Assembly (NCBI GenBank): GCA_012184525.1
Contig: WOFQ01000013.1
Span: forward strand, 310,001-374,000
DNA length: 64,000 nt
Reading direction: 5' to 3'
From: Xenoacremonium recifei
Lineage: Eukaryota; Ascomycota; Sordariomycetes; Hypocreales; Nectriaceae
In this document: positions 10,694 through 20,960 of the stretch, in pieces
Layout: the number at the start of each line of letters is the position of its first letter
Numbering within the stretch: position 1 is the first letter of the stretch
Notes under the pieces: generated by a model
Database searches by the model: none
What the model was told of the DNA's origin: nothing
Seen by the model: the letters and a program-made list of their open reading frames with translations, nothing else
Program-made: the position numbers and the translations under genes

Positions 10694-11626
10694 CTAAGTG
10701 ACTCCGTCAGATTGGCAGTATGTCCACTGTTCCATAATGCGTCGTGAATGGGTAGTGTGCTTCATGATCCAACAATTTTGAAGAAAGAGTTCCTCCAACT
10801 TGAGAACTTCAAGCCACCGTAACTGCATAATGGAGGTGATGACGCATTTTCCGAGCACAAGAACTCGAAGGTTTGGAAGATTTAGCACCAAGCCCCCTGC
10901 ATCATTGGGCGCTATAGGGTGACATCCGTATCCCCATGGCCTGTCGAAGGTCAGGCTAAGCATCCGCAGTTTCTCTGTGAGAGGAGGCTGAATGAATACC
11001 CCAATGATGGAGATCATATGTTGCTGTGCGAGAGGTTTCTCTGAGGAGTTGTTTATTAAGATTGTGAATGTTACTCGTTCGAGATCTTCAACCTGCTTGA
11101 GACCTCTGGCGAAGTGGCCAGCGGCGCCGTCCCGGTGATTGTAAATGAGATTGTGGATGTCGACTTGCTCGATTGTTTTCGGCGTTTGTCGAGGTCGTTG
11201 AATGGTGTTGACGACGGATCTGATGAACTCCCACTGGAAATTTCGGAAATCCCAGGACTCCCGGTGGCCATTGATAGTGGTAAAGCTGCCAAAATGCAGT
11301 TCTAGAATCTTGACCTCGCGAAACGGACAGCAGACCTCGAAGTTGCTGAACACAAGCTCGCGATTTAGTTTGTTGTGCGGGACCTCAATTGCGAGTTTTG
11401 TAATGTAGGAAGATAGATTGGATTCGGAGATCTTGTGTAAACGGTTACAGCTCATCGCATAGTCGTCGCCCCGAATCCGAACATGGGCGAACAAGAGAGC
11501 ACAGCAGATCTTGTTGAAGTGTCGGTTCACTTTTCGAAGGGCGAGGAGGTCGCGTTCGGGGATGTATCGACACACAGCGAAAAGTATTTCGCGGGGGAGG
11601 GATGCGAGCCCTACGGTGTACTCCAT
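10694..11626 (-). CDS. F-box protein, 310 aa
   Basis: ATG at 11626, TAG at 10694-10696, no intron needed. Residues 7-50 form an F-box (LPREILFAVCRYIPERDLLA then LRKVNRHFNKIC), the module that binds Skp1 in SCF ubiquitin ligases. The rest is a loose Leu-rich substrate-recognition region (VKILELHFGSF, NLPNLRVLVLGKCV, LEVLKLEELFLQNCW), ending abruptly after the last Leu-rich unit. Fungal proteins of this kind are usually longer, around 450-600 residues, so the short C-terminus and the closely following frame at 10663 suggest either a truncated gene or a missed splice. The target is unknown. It is divergent from the 12319 gene across 692 bp. Confidence 0.8.
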   Translation of the reverse strand: MEYTVGLASLPREILFAVCRYIPERDLLALRKVNRHFNKICCALLFAHVRIRGDDYAMSCNRLHKISESNLSSYITKLAIEVPHNKLNRELVFSNFEVCCPFREVKILELHFGSFTTINGHRESWDFRNFQWEFIRSVVNTIQRPRQTPKTIEQVDIHNLIYNHRDGAAGHFARGLKQVEDLERVTFTILINNSSEKPLAQQHMISIIGVFIQPPLTEKLRMLSLTFDRPWGYGCHPIAPNDAGGLVLNLPNLRVLVLGKCVITSIMQLRWLEVLKLEELFLQNCWIMKHTTHSRRIMEQWTYCQSDGVT

Positions 11627-12318
11627 GTTGGCGTAATATTGAAAGTAAGCGGGATGCTAGAAGTTGCGCTTGATGTATCGATGATGGAACTGCGATGGAT
11701 GACTTGATGGTGACAGAGGAAACCAAAACTAGTATACAACAGCATCTTGAAGATTCGCCACGTGACATGGCCATGAACTCAGCGAAGGAAGGAGGCACCT
11801 GGATATGTTTCCTGGTGTTTGTTGAAGGGTCATCAAGTCGCTCATCCCACTTTTGGCGAAGGTAGGTCCAGAGTGCAGTCACTCAAAATTGCCCCGTCTT
11901 AGACTACGTATCTTTGAACAGGCACTCAATAAAAGTCACAGCTTCAAACATGTTCTTTTACCCAAGGCTTAACGCGACGCTTGATCCGCTGCTGGATGTT
12001 AACTTCATGGCTATAGCTTTTTTCGGAGCTCCGGCGCGGATGCCGCCTTGGAGTTGGAGAGATGGGGGCTGAAGAGTCGGAGAAACACCAAAATGCCGTC
12101 TGACAAACAAGAGTGGGGGATACGCATCGCCATCTTCTCCAACTTCGACCCTTCACATCACAACCTGCTTTTCGATTTGAAGAGAGATTCGTCTTGTCAC
12201 CAAGTGATTCAAGACATCTGAATTGTGTTCGAATCATTAACTAAGAAGTAGACTGCATTGTTGTGAGAGCAGTCACCCCCACTCTCAACTCCATCTGTGA
12301 AGCTTTCACCACATCATC
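11627..12318. promoter_or_regulatory. Shared upstream region of the F-box and MBL-fold genes
   Basis: This is 692 bp between two divergent starts. No coding frame is convincing. I see no clear TATA box on either side. Confidence 0.5.
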
Positions 12319-13248
12319 ATGACATTCACTGCAGAGCCTTACGACCCCAAGTCGATCCTCGACCTTCTCGTTTGCCAGACATGCGGAACACAATTTCCAA
12401 CGACAGACCGCTCAGCCGTCAAGACATGCCACATCTGCGACGACCCACGGCAGTTCGTACCGCCGTCGGGCCAGTCCTTCACCACCCTGCGCGAGGCTAT
12501 GAAGACATTCAAGAACGAGTTCATGCCATACGCCCCTGACCCGCGGCTCACATTCATCTGCTCGACGCCCAAATTCGCAATTGGCCAGCGCGCAATGTTT
12601 GTGCAGACGCCTGCAGGCAACGTGCTCTGGGACTGCATCTCGCTGCTGGATGAGGAGACGATTGAATGGATCAATGCGCGGGGCGGGCTCAAGGCCATTG
12701 TCATCAGCCATCCGCACTTTTATAGCACGCATGTGCAGTGGGCGCGGGCCTTCAAGTGTCCGGTGTATCTTTCGGCCGAGGACAAGGAGTGGGCGACGAT
12801 GGACTCGGGGCATCAGGTGTTGCTCACCGAAACGGAGACAGAGATCGAGGGCACAGGCCTCAAGGCTATCAAGTTGGGAGGACACTTCCCAGGCTCAATG
12901 GTGTTGCAGTTTGAGCATCATTTGCTCATTGCAGACACGCTCATGACGACAGCTTCAGGGATTGGAAATTGGGAGACTGATGCTTTGGGTGCGGCGCGTG
13001 AGCGGCCCCCAGGCGTGAACTCGTTCAGTTTCTTGTATAGCATCCCGAACTTCATCCCGCTGAGTGTGGAGGAGATGGTGCGGATGTGGGGGATTCTGAA
13101 GAAGTACGATTTCAGTGCGACGCATGGAGGTTTTACAGGGATGGATATCGAGGATGAGCGATTGAAGGAGAGGGTGTTGGAGAGCATGAAGATCCAGGCG
13201 CGGCACATGGGGTATGGGAGCCATGATTTCCTGAAGGTAAAGTTGTGA
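12319..13248 (+). CDS. Metallo-beta-lactamase-fold hydrolase with zinc-ribbon-like N-terminus, 309 aa
   Basis: Single exon, ATG at 12319 (catcATGaca). The N-terminus carries two CxxC pairs (Cys19/Cys22 and Cys37/Cys40, the latter in CHICDDPRQFV), resembling a rubredoxin-like or zinc-ribbon knuckle. The MBL motif appears as HPHFYSTH (His131, His133, His138), a variant of HxHxDH in which the Asp is replaced. Later metal-ligand candidates are GGHFPGSM (His near residue 194), an Asp in LLIADT and a His in SATHGGF. The fold family covers hydrolases of thioesters, lactones, lactams and phosphoesters, so the substrate cannot be stated. There is no signal peptide, so it is probably cytosolic. Confidence 0.85.
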   Translation: MTFTAEPYDPKSILDLLVCQTCGTQFPTTDRSAVKTCHICDDPRQFVPPSGQSFTTLREAMKTFKNEFMPYAPDPRLTFICSTPKFAIGQRAMFVQTPAGNVLWDCISLLDEETIEWINARGGLKAIVISHPHFYSTHVQWARAFKCPVYLSAEDKEWATMDSGHQVLLTETETEIEGTGLKAIKLGGHFPGSMVLQFEHHLLIADTLMTTASGIGNWETDALGAARERPPGVNSFSFLYSIPNFIPLSVEEMVRMWGILKKYDFSATHGGFTGMDIEDERLKERVLESMKIQARHMGYGSHDFLKVKL

Positions 13249-13526
13249 GGCCAGCCAGGGCGAGTGATGAAAGACAAGAAACGAACAATGGGGCGAATGC
13301 GATTTAGTTTTGAATAAGAGAAGAAAGAGATTTATTCCATTCTGATATGGTCGGGTATCGAGCAACACTAAAGTAAGGTATTGTAAAAGAGTAAGTCGTC
13401 GCAGCAAATGTCAGATCCCAACAACTCCGTGCTTCCCCGAGTCCAGTTTTTAACAGTCCACATACCACGCCAAATGAATCCTCGCTCCCATTCATTCATA
13501 CTGAGCAGATTGCATTTCAGCCATTA
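13249..13526. other. Convergent 3' region
   Basis: This is 278 bp between the 3' ends of the MBL-fold gene and the 145-aa gene. It contains A/T-rich 3' UTR sequence and nothing else I can name. Confidence 0.5.
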
Positions 13527-14013
13527 TTATTCCTTCTTCCAAAACTTCCACTTCGGCTTCTGTTGCGACGTGTCGGGACTCAGGTAGTGGTTTAGCATCT
13601 CGCGGCCCTCTTCGGGAAGGTCGACGAGGGACTCGTTGAGCGTGTCAATGATGAAGCGGTTCGCTGCCAAAACATTAGCACTTATGTATTAAAATGTAGT
13701 CGAGGAACATACGCATGAGGTCGAACCCGTCATCGCCTGTTTCCAGCGCCATGTCCAACCTCGTGGACGTATAGCAACCATATCGCTGCTGGAGCTCCAG
13801 CATACACCGCCACAGATCTCGTGTCTCTTCGGCCGTCATGCCCTCGCAGCTGTGCTCAGAGCAGGTACTCGCCTGGCGACCGCGGCTCATCGTGACGGGA
13901 CGGGTGTGATGAGAAGAGCGACGATGGTGGTGTTTATTTACAGCGATGCCGTCGTCAGATTGCGAACTCTCAGCGGAGCCGACAGAGGTGAAGGAATGGC
14001 GGTCGAGATACAT
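13527..14013 (-). CDS. Small protein of unknown function, 145 aa, two exons
   Basis: Start ATG at 14013 in a strong context (caccATG), reading exon 1 to 13713. The intron is 13664-13712 (GTATGT...GGCAG, 49 bp, GCTAAT branch-like site), then exon 2 runs to TAA at 13527-13529. The N-terminal third is polar with a His/Arg/Ser cluster (HHHRRSSHHTRP). The middle is helical (EETRDLWRCMLELQQRYGCY), followed by DDGFDLMPNRFIIDTLNES and a basic Lys/Trp tail (KPKWKFWKKE). The spliced frame is continuous and the second exon keeps a folded-looking composition, which supports a real gene. I do not recognise the family. An upstream in-frame start at 14130 is possible but adds only low-complexity residues. 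Confidence 0.75.
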
Positions 14014-15876
14014 GGTGGGTGTAAGTCGGTCAAGGAGGAAGCAGGTGTCAGAGATTTCAGGAGTTTTGTTGAGCTGAGCGGAAAGCCCGGTATGATGTAG
14101 ACGAGAAAGGCAGACAGCGATGCAAGGCAATGCAATGCAGGCGAGGCGGGACAGGGGTTGCGGCGAGGTGACCGACTTTAATCAATTGGGCAGAGTTAAT
14201 TCGAGACGCCGGGGCTGGCTGATTCCTTGATTTCTCACAGGCCAATGCTGTCGACCTGGCTGGCTGAGCTTGATGCGTTGTCTCGCCTTAGCAGCGGTGG
14301 GTCGTCATCATCACTTGGGAGTGTTGAAGAAAGCCAGCCAACAGGACCCTTGCCTCGCGACGACGTCAAGGGCTGCTTATTATATACGTAGGCAGTGAGA
14401 CGGTCGATCCGGTGGCAGACACGCAGCGACAACGCCACGCACAATTGACGTTCCCGCTAAACCGCGAGTGTCTCAAACTGGGCGTCGTCACATGCAGGCC
14501 GGACATGCAATGATGGAGATCATAACGCCTCTCAGCGTCTGGGCGCAGCGAGGCTTTGCCCAAAAGGCGCTGCGAAAGTCAATGGGCTGTCCCGTTTGGG
14601 CGTGCAAGTCGGAGCGTGAGGCCCCGAGGTAGCAGTGTGAGGATACAGCGTGAACGGGACGATGCAATGAATACCTGGCGGTGGCATCATAGAGATGATC
14701 AATCACCCACTGCCGGTCCGACCATCGGAACTTGGTGATGGGGATCTGCCGCGGGCTGGCATGCCGCAATGCGAGCGATGAGGTATTGCTGCGAGTACCG
14801 CTGCAGATCCCGGCACAGAACAACCCGCGCCAGCACCAAAGCCGGGCCGTGAGACAACTCAGAGACACTGGCAACAGGTGACCAACCACCAAGCAAGACA
14901 CCATGCTCTTCACCGGAAGTTTGTCTTGGTCTCCTTGCACGTGCCCTGCGCCTCACTCCCCAGCCAAGAGCCAAGCATTGGCGGCAGATAACAGAGTTGG
15001 TCAGCAGGCCTGGCGAGGTGATGCTGGAGAACAGGAATTGGCGAGCGGGAGATAAGGTTTGCAGCCAATGTGGGTGAAGCATGTTGGACCCATGATTGAG
15101 TGAAGGAGGGTCGCTATTCGAAGATGGTGATGAGTCAACACATGTCTGTCAGCAAAATCACCATCAGTCGGAGCGTAGAGCCCCGGCCAGCACCCTCGCT
15201 CGCCATCCTCCGTCCCCGGACATCCACTTCGCCGACTTCGCCGATGGCCTTCCGGTGCTTCTCGCGCTGTCCCGGCCGGCTCCCCGGATCCACCCGGTAG
15301 GAGTTGAACTGCCTGGGGGAATGAATGTCTGGGGTTGCTGAAGGGACTCCAAGGGACGTCCCGGAGGCACAAGAACGATCTACAGGGCCAGCATTTCAAG
15401 CCCGAGTCTCGATCATTCGAATGGCCAGCCTCTGCGTAACACGAGCGTCAGCCAGCCACCGGAACCATCGGTTTGGCTGCACTATTGGAAACCTGCGTGA
15501 AAGCTGATCTGACAGACGGCTCAGCCACCCTGCCGCGTGCACGCCCAGAGTTTGAGCCCCCTGAGAGTTTATAGGGGGGGTCAAATGCCTGTCTGAGGGG
15601 GCTGTAGCTGCGTATTGGAATCTCGACCGTTTAGCGAGGGTGCATTCGAGACGCCACCGAGCGTGTTGGTGGAGGAGGAGGAAACTCTGCTGGTGAGGGA
15701 GCATGAGGACTGGAATCTCGATCTGTGGCGGCGATCCTGTGGCGGTGCAGAAGACATCATAGCTGTGGCGGTGCAGATCTACCCCAGTCTGACAAGAAAG
15801 GATTCCCCTAATTATCTACACCTGAGTCTTCGATATGATTGGTGAATTACATAGAAGTATCTGCATCTATTCTGCA
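14014..15876. other. Gene-free stretch
   Basis: This is 1.86 kb upstream of the 145-aa gene and downstream of the minus-strand glycoside hydrolase. Open frames on both strands are short and overlapping with no recognisable domain. I see no RNA gene or repeat of note. Confidence 0.5.
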
Positions 15877-17707
15877 TCAATGAGATAGCGTCAATGTCAC
15901 CAACGATACTTGCAACCCTAGCAGACCCGCAGACGACAGCAACGTATTCCCATCGACAACTCTCCAATCGACATCCCCCCAGAGCGATCCCGATATTGAC
16001 TTTACCTTCACTCCACCCGGAAGAGTCACCTTTATGTTGCCGTTCAAGTCCCCGTAGTTCAGGTTGACCACACTAAGCAATGCCTCATTCTTCTCCTGGC
16101 TGATCCAAACTGCAGCATCAACTCTACTGCCCCCTGAAACTGCTAATTTCTGCGACAGTGGCGTTTGGAGGAGAAAATAACCGACGTCGTTACTCGTCAA
16201 GACTTTGGCCAAGGCCTGCGTGACACTAGACAGTTCGCTTGTAGTAGGGAAGTCCCATGCCACGAGACCTTTGGCGCCGTGGTTCACCGCAAGCATTGCC
16301 ATTACAACCTCCTCGGCTGAAGTCGGATATCGAGTCCAGAAAGTCTCGTTTCCAAAAGCTTGAGGTGCGGCCCATTGTGTCTTTTGCCAGCCGATGATTT
16401 CATCCCGTCGATGGAACTCATCGATTCGGTCCGAGATGTCTTCGAACACGCCATCGCAGTCGTCGCATCCGCAACAACCGTATGTCGCATTGCAAGGCGT
16501 CTCATAGACAGTAGACCAGCTGGTATTGGTGGAGATGGGATACACATCACTAAGGATAATCTCCCCGCCTTTGGCGTAATCGGCATAGTAAAAATCGTAG
16601 CAGTTGAGAGCCAGTGATGAAGGATGGTAAGGGTCGAGTTCCCACATCTTTTCACGCGCGATTCCTGTTGAATTGATGGGATTGCTTTTCCCATCTGCCT
16701 CGTCGCTTTGGTACCAGAGGAGAATAGATGGATGGGTACGTAGCCGCGTCACCTGCTCAATCATAGCGGTGTCGTTTGTCGGTGTCCAGAGAACGTCATA
16801 CTGGAGGAAGAGACCCAGCTCTCTTGCACGGTCAAGGTATGGCTGGAACTGATCCCACGGGAAAGGACTCTCGCCTAGAGTACCAGTAGGGACAATATGG
16901 ATGAGGTTATACCCCATGGCCGCGAATTCATCGAGAGTCGTGACGTTGCTATCCCAGTAGAGACTCCATTGTACTGCATTATCATTAGTGCTGTTTCTTG
17001 CGACAATATTCGATCGGCATACCGTAGTATGTGTACGGGAAGATAGATTCCCATGAACTGTGCTTTCCCCGTTTTACCCAAAGACCACCAAAGAGATTGT
17101 CAATTCTTGAAATACTGCCATAGTCTTCAGGATATGGCAGGCGGTAAAGGTCAGTCGAGGTGGTATAAACAGCACCATCCGGGAGAGTCGCTCTAACAGT
17201 GATGTTGTGAGACTCGGAACTTGCAGGGAAACTGTTCAGCTTAATAGGGACCTCATTATTGGTAGAGCCAACCGAAACAATGGCTTTTGCCAGCAACTGT
17301 TGGTCTGACAAGATCTCCACCTTTAGGGAGACAGAAGTCCCCCGAGTTGGTATTTGGTTTGAAGCTATAGGTTCGCCGAGTTGATGTGAGATACCAGCTT
17401 CAACAATGATGGCCCCCTGAATATCATTATCGAGGTAGATGCTCATCCGAGGCTTAGCCTTGAGTCTCAATAGGGGTTGAGTAGAATATCCTGGCTCTTC
17501 GAACCAACCACCCGGGTTAAAAGAAGCATTTCTGTTCGTGAGGGTCAGAATTGGCGAAAATTATCCATGAATAGGGAAGGATACAAACGTTGACCTATAT
17601 GCCTTTCCACACCATATATCAACTCCTGAGGGGTTGTTGAACTGTGCTTCTGACGCAGTCAAATGCATCGCCGCTGCGAACAGCGAGAGATATAATCGTC
17701 GAAGCAT
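15877..17707 (-). CDS. Secreted clan-A-like glycoside hydrolase, 574 aa, three exons
   Basis: ATG at 17707. The introns are 17532-17588 (GTTTGT...CAG) and 16974-17022 (GTATGC...TGCAG), both joining in phase, with the stop at 15877-15879. Residues 1-21 (MLRRLYLSLFAAAMHLTASEA) are a signal peptide. Residues about 40-180 look like an Ig/beta-sandwich domain, followed by a (beta/alpha)8 barrel: YYVQWSLYWDSNVTTLDEF, MGYNLIHIVPTG, LQYDVLWTP, and SILLWYQSDEADG, whose Glu near residue 301 is a plausible acid/base. A Cys-rich loop (CCGCDDCDG) and GAKGLVAWDFP follow, then a C-terminal beta domain. The layout resembles GH2/GH5-type enzymes, but I cannot name the family or substrate. It is divergent from the GH29 gene, which suggests joint action on plant or fungal glycans. 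Confidence 0.8.
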
Positions 17708-18587
17708 TTCTGTTCGCAGTACTCTGAAACGTGCTTCTTTTGCGTTGCAATCACCTGCCGGGGGTTACTGGCATTGCAGCAAGCGATCGTTATCTGTGGT
17801 CATCGCCTAGAATTAATATGCAGTCTTGCAAGACCGAGAATACTAGTCCTTGTCAAGCTAGTATGCGTCTTGTCCATCTCGAATCACCAGTTGGGGCCGA
17901 AACCCCTCACTCTCGACGGATACTGTATTCGAACGGTAACGAGGTCCTAGAGAGACGTTACATTTCTTATCTGCCGGTTGGGAACTATGTTTGCCTCAAA
18001 GGTAAGTCGACCCGAAAACCTGGGAACTAATGTTTATAAGCCCTCATATCGTATGAGAAGCCGCCGTTTCCGACTCTATCACTTGCAACAACGCTTAAAC
18101 CAGAATGGATCCTCCGCCGAACGACCAAGAACTATGCGCCCGATGCTAAGAGGACATAGCGCAATGATAACGAACATGCCACGAACTTTGGCCCCAGCAT
18201 AGCTCCAGGCGGTCAAGATCGGTGCGCCGATCGTAATCGGATTGGTGGTGAAATGGTTCCTGGCCCATATATCGAAAAGAGGCACCGAAAGCGGGGAAAC
18301 GAACCAAGTAGTTGCGTTTGCCGCGTATTCACTCATAATGTAGAAAACCATTCACCTAAAGGCAGAATCTCCGCACATAGTCTCTACTTCTACTAAAAGA
18401 CACGTTACTTTCTAGACGGGTCCGATGATACATCTCCTTCTCGACGCAACCAACCGTTGCATCGGTAACTCGGCATATGACAATGCTCCATAAGGCCTTA
18501 AATATGTATGCAACACGCATTGAAGTAGATTCACGTCACTTCGGTCCATGCCTTTGACCTTCTGCTTGATAGAGCAACTGAATTGCA
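17708..18587. promoter_or_regulatory. Divergent promoter between two secreted glycoside hydrolases
   Basis: This 880-bp AT-richer stretch separates the minus-strand hydrolase start (17707) from the GH29 start (18588). No convincing frame lies inside. The arrangement suggests shared control, but no specific operator can be called by eye. Confidence 0.5.
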
Positions 18588-20960
18588 ATGTCGTTGTTGA
18601 GCGGTAGTCTCATCAGCCTTGGCTTCTTAGCCTTGAAGGCTGTTGCTGCTCTATCACATCCCCCATCAAATGCTTTGGCGCTGCCGCTGAACCTAACGTC
18701 TTTCTTTAATAACAAAGCATTTGGTATCCGCCCCGGAGAAGCTGCGTTTGATGCCCTCAATCAGTCCTATCCAAAGCCGACGTTTGACACTCGCGACTTC
18801 AAGTCACCTACAACGGGTATTTTATATGACTTTCCCGGCTATAACGGGCCCGAAAACTCGGATAATGTCATCTGTGATAGTCAGATAATCCCAGTAGAGC
18901 CTGGCCACTACTTCTCGGCCTCATTCCTGGTTGCTGGAGACGTAGAGTCGGCTACTGTCCTGGGGAATGTGACCTTCACCTTTGACGACAACAGCACGTC
19001 ACAATATGAACTGCGCAGTCTGAACTGGTTCAGCTTCCTAACTATCAATCGGGGCGAGATTATCTTCCCCAACCGCTTCACTGCCAATGGGACGAATTAT
19101 AACACCTCACACATCTTTGAAAGGACTGCTGCTCTACCATTGAACAAGCAGCTGACGTCAATCACTTTGCCCGAGACGACAAATACGACGACTGGCAGAC
19201 TACATGTCTTTGCTGCATCGTTGTGGAAAGGGCATGAAGTCTCTGTGCAGGATGTTCGTTCGACACAGAAATGGAGTGACACAGGCGCCCAGATTATCGA
19301 AGTGACAGTGAACAATGCTGGTGAGAGCTGCGTTTCGGGACAAGGACTGAAAGTATCAGTATCTGGGCCTGGGTTCTCAACAACTGAGCCGGGGCGGATT
19401 AAGCGCCTTTGCCCAGGTGACCAAAAGATTGTTAAACTTGGAGTTCAGGGATCCTCGCGAGGAACCAAACCGGCAAAGGTGGTCCTCGATGATGGGCAAC
19501 TCACCCAAGAGTTGGCGGTGCCACACATCGAGGTCGGGCTGAAGAACTGGACTTCAGATCTTGCTACACTAGCAAAGCACGAAGCACCAGACTGGTACAA
19601 TGATGCCAAATTCGGCATTATGATACACTGGGGGCCTTACTCGGTAACTGGATGGGGCAACAGCTCACCCTACGAGAGTTATGCTGAGTGGCTCTGGTGG
19701 TACTCTACACATCATCCCCAGGCCGACAGATCGGACTTTTACGAATATCGTCTCCGTACTTACGGTGAAGATTGGGCATACGACGACACATTCCCCGACT
19801 TCACAGCAGCAGAATTTGACCCCAAGTCCTGGGTAGACTTGATTTCTGATGCTGGTGCCAAGTACTTTGTCATCACGACTAAGCACCACGACGGTTTCGC
19901 GCTCTTCGACACCGGTGAGACTACAAATAGGTCTGCCATACATTATGGTCCGAAGCGGGACCTGCTCAAAGAGCTGTTTGATGCGGCTGAGACATACCAT
20001 CCTGACCTAAGGCGCGGAACCTATTTCTCCCTTCCTGAATGGTTCAATCCGGATTTTGGCCCATATGGTTTCGACCAGTTTCCGACGAACTCAACAGTCT
20101 CATGGCCCGGGATCCTAGCCAAGAATCCTTACACGGGCGTAGTTGAGCCTTATACAGGCCGTATACCTGTTGATGATTTCATCACTGATCTCATGGTGCC
20201 CCAGATGGAGATTCTGGCCTACAACTATAGCACGGACATTATGTGGTGTGATTGCGGTGCCGCGAATGGGACGGCTGACTTCGCAGCTGCATGGTGGAAC
20301 AAGGCACGGAAGCAGAACCGACAGGTTACCATCAACTCGCGCTGCGGCATCCCTGAAGCTTCTGATTTTGATACACCAGAATATCAAACATTCTCGGTGG
20401 CGCAACAGCGCAAATGGGAGAGTAATGAGGGCATGGATCCATACAGCTACGGCTACAACCGCGCCACACCCTCTGAAACGTACATGAATGCCAGCAGCAT
20501 CATTTATTCCTTAGTGGATATGGTGTCCAAGAATGGAAACTTCCTCCTCGACATTGGCCCTCGTGCGAATGGCACCATTGTTCAGGCTGAGATGGATAAC
20601 CTACGGGAGGCGGGCAAGTGGATCAGGACTCACGAGGAAGCCATATTCAACACTACTTACTGGTTCGTCCAAAGCGAGATTGCAAACGGCCCCGACGTAC
20701 GATTCACACAATCCGATACTGCTTTCTACATTCTCTTCTTGGAAATGCCGACAGTTAGCAAGGATGGTTTCGTTAGCGTGATCGCTCCCGTACCGATCAT
20801 GGATGGTGACAAGATCAGCTTCCTGGGCGACGAGAAGGAGACGTCACTCCACTGGACGGTCACAAGTACGGAAAGCGAGTCGATACTGAGAATCAAAGCG
20901 TCAGAAGATTTATTTTCGCATGAGAATTATTGTTGGGTATTCAAGATTGACTACTTGTAG
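18588..20960 (+). CDS. Secreted GH29 alpha-L-fucosidase, 790 aa
   Basis: Single exon, ATG at 18588. The first 21 residues are a signal peptide ending near AVAALS. A beta-sandwich N-terminal region of about 320 residues with many Asn-X-Thr/Ser sites precedes the catalytic barrel. GH29 signatures are clear: KFGIMIHWGPYSV near residue 345, TTKHHDGFALFDT near 430, and DIMWCDCG, where Asp555 is the expected nucleophile of the retaining mechanism. A further conserved block is VSKNGNFLLDIGPRANG. The enzyme removes terminal alpha-L-fucose, as on xyloglucan, plant N-glycans or animal glycans. At 790 residues it is longer than the usual 450-600 because of the N-terminal extension. Its divergent neighbour is another secreted hydrolase. 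Confidence 0.92.
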   Translation: MSLLSGSLISLGFLALKAVAALSHPPSNALALPLNLTSFFNNKAFGIRPGEAAFDALNQSYPKPTFDTRDFKSPTTGILYDFPGYNGPENSDNVICDSQIIPVEPGHYFSASFLVAGDVESATVLGNVTFTFDDNSTSQYELRSLNWFSFLTINRGEIIFPNRFTANGTNYNTSHIFERTAALPLNKQLTSITLPETTNTTTGRLHVFAASLWKGHEVSVQDVRSTQKWSDTGAQIIEVTVNNAGESCVSGQGLKVSVSGPGFSTTEPGRIKRLCPGDQKIVKLGVQGSSRGTKPAKVVLDDGQLTQELAVPHIEVGLKNWTSDLATLAKHEAPDWYNDAKFGIMIHWGPYSVTGWGNSSPYESYAEWLWWYSTHHPQADRSDFYEYRLRTYGEDWAYDDTFPDFTAAEFDPKSWVDLISDAGAKYFVITTKHHDGFALFDTGETTNRSAIHYGPKRDLLKELFDAAETYHPDLRRGTYFSLPEWFNPDFGPYGFDQFPTNSTVSWPGILAKNPYTGVVEPYTGRIPVDDFITDLMVPQMEILAYNYSTDIMWCDCGAANGTADFAAAWWNKARKQNRQVTINSRCGIPEASDFDTPEYQTFSVAQQRKWESNEGMDPYSYGYNRATPSETYMNASSIIYSLVDMVSKNGNFLLDIGPRANGTIVQAEMDNLREAGKWIRTHEEAIFNTTYWFVQSEIANGPDVRFTQSDTAFYILFLEMPTVSKDGFVSVIAPVPIMDGDKISFLGDEKETSLHWTVTSTESESILRIKASEDLFSHENYCWVFKIDYL

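Noticed and set aside
11445..11882. Second minus-strand frame overlapping the F-box start
   Set aside because: Shadow frame of the F-box gene; no motif.
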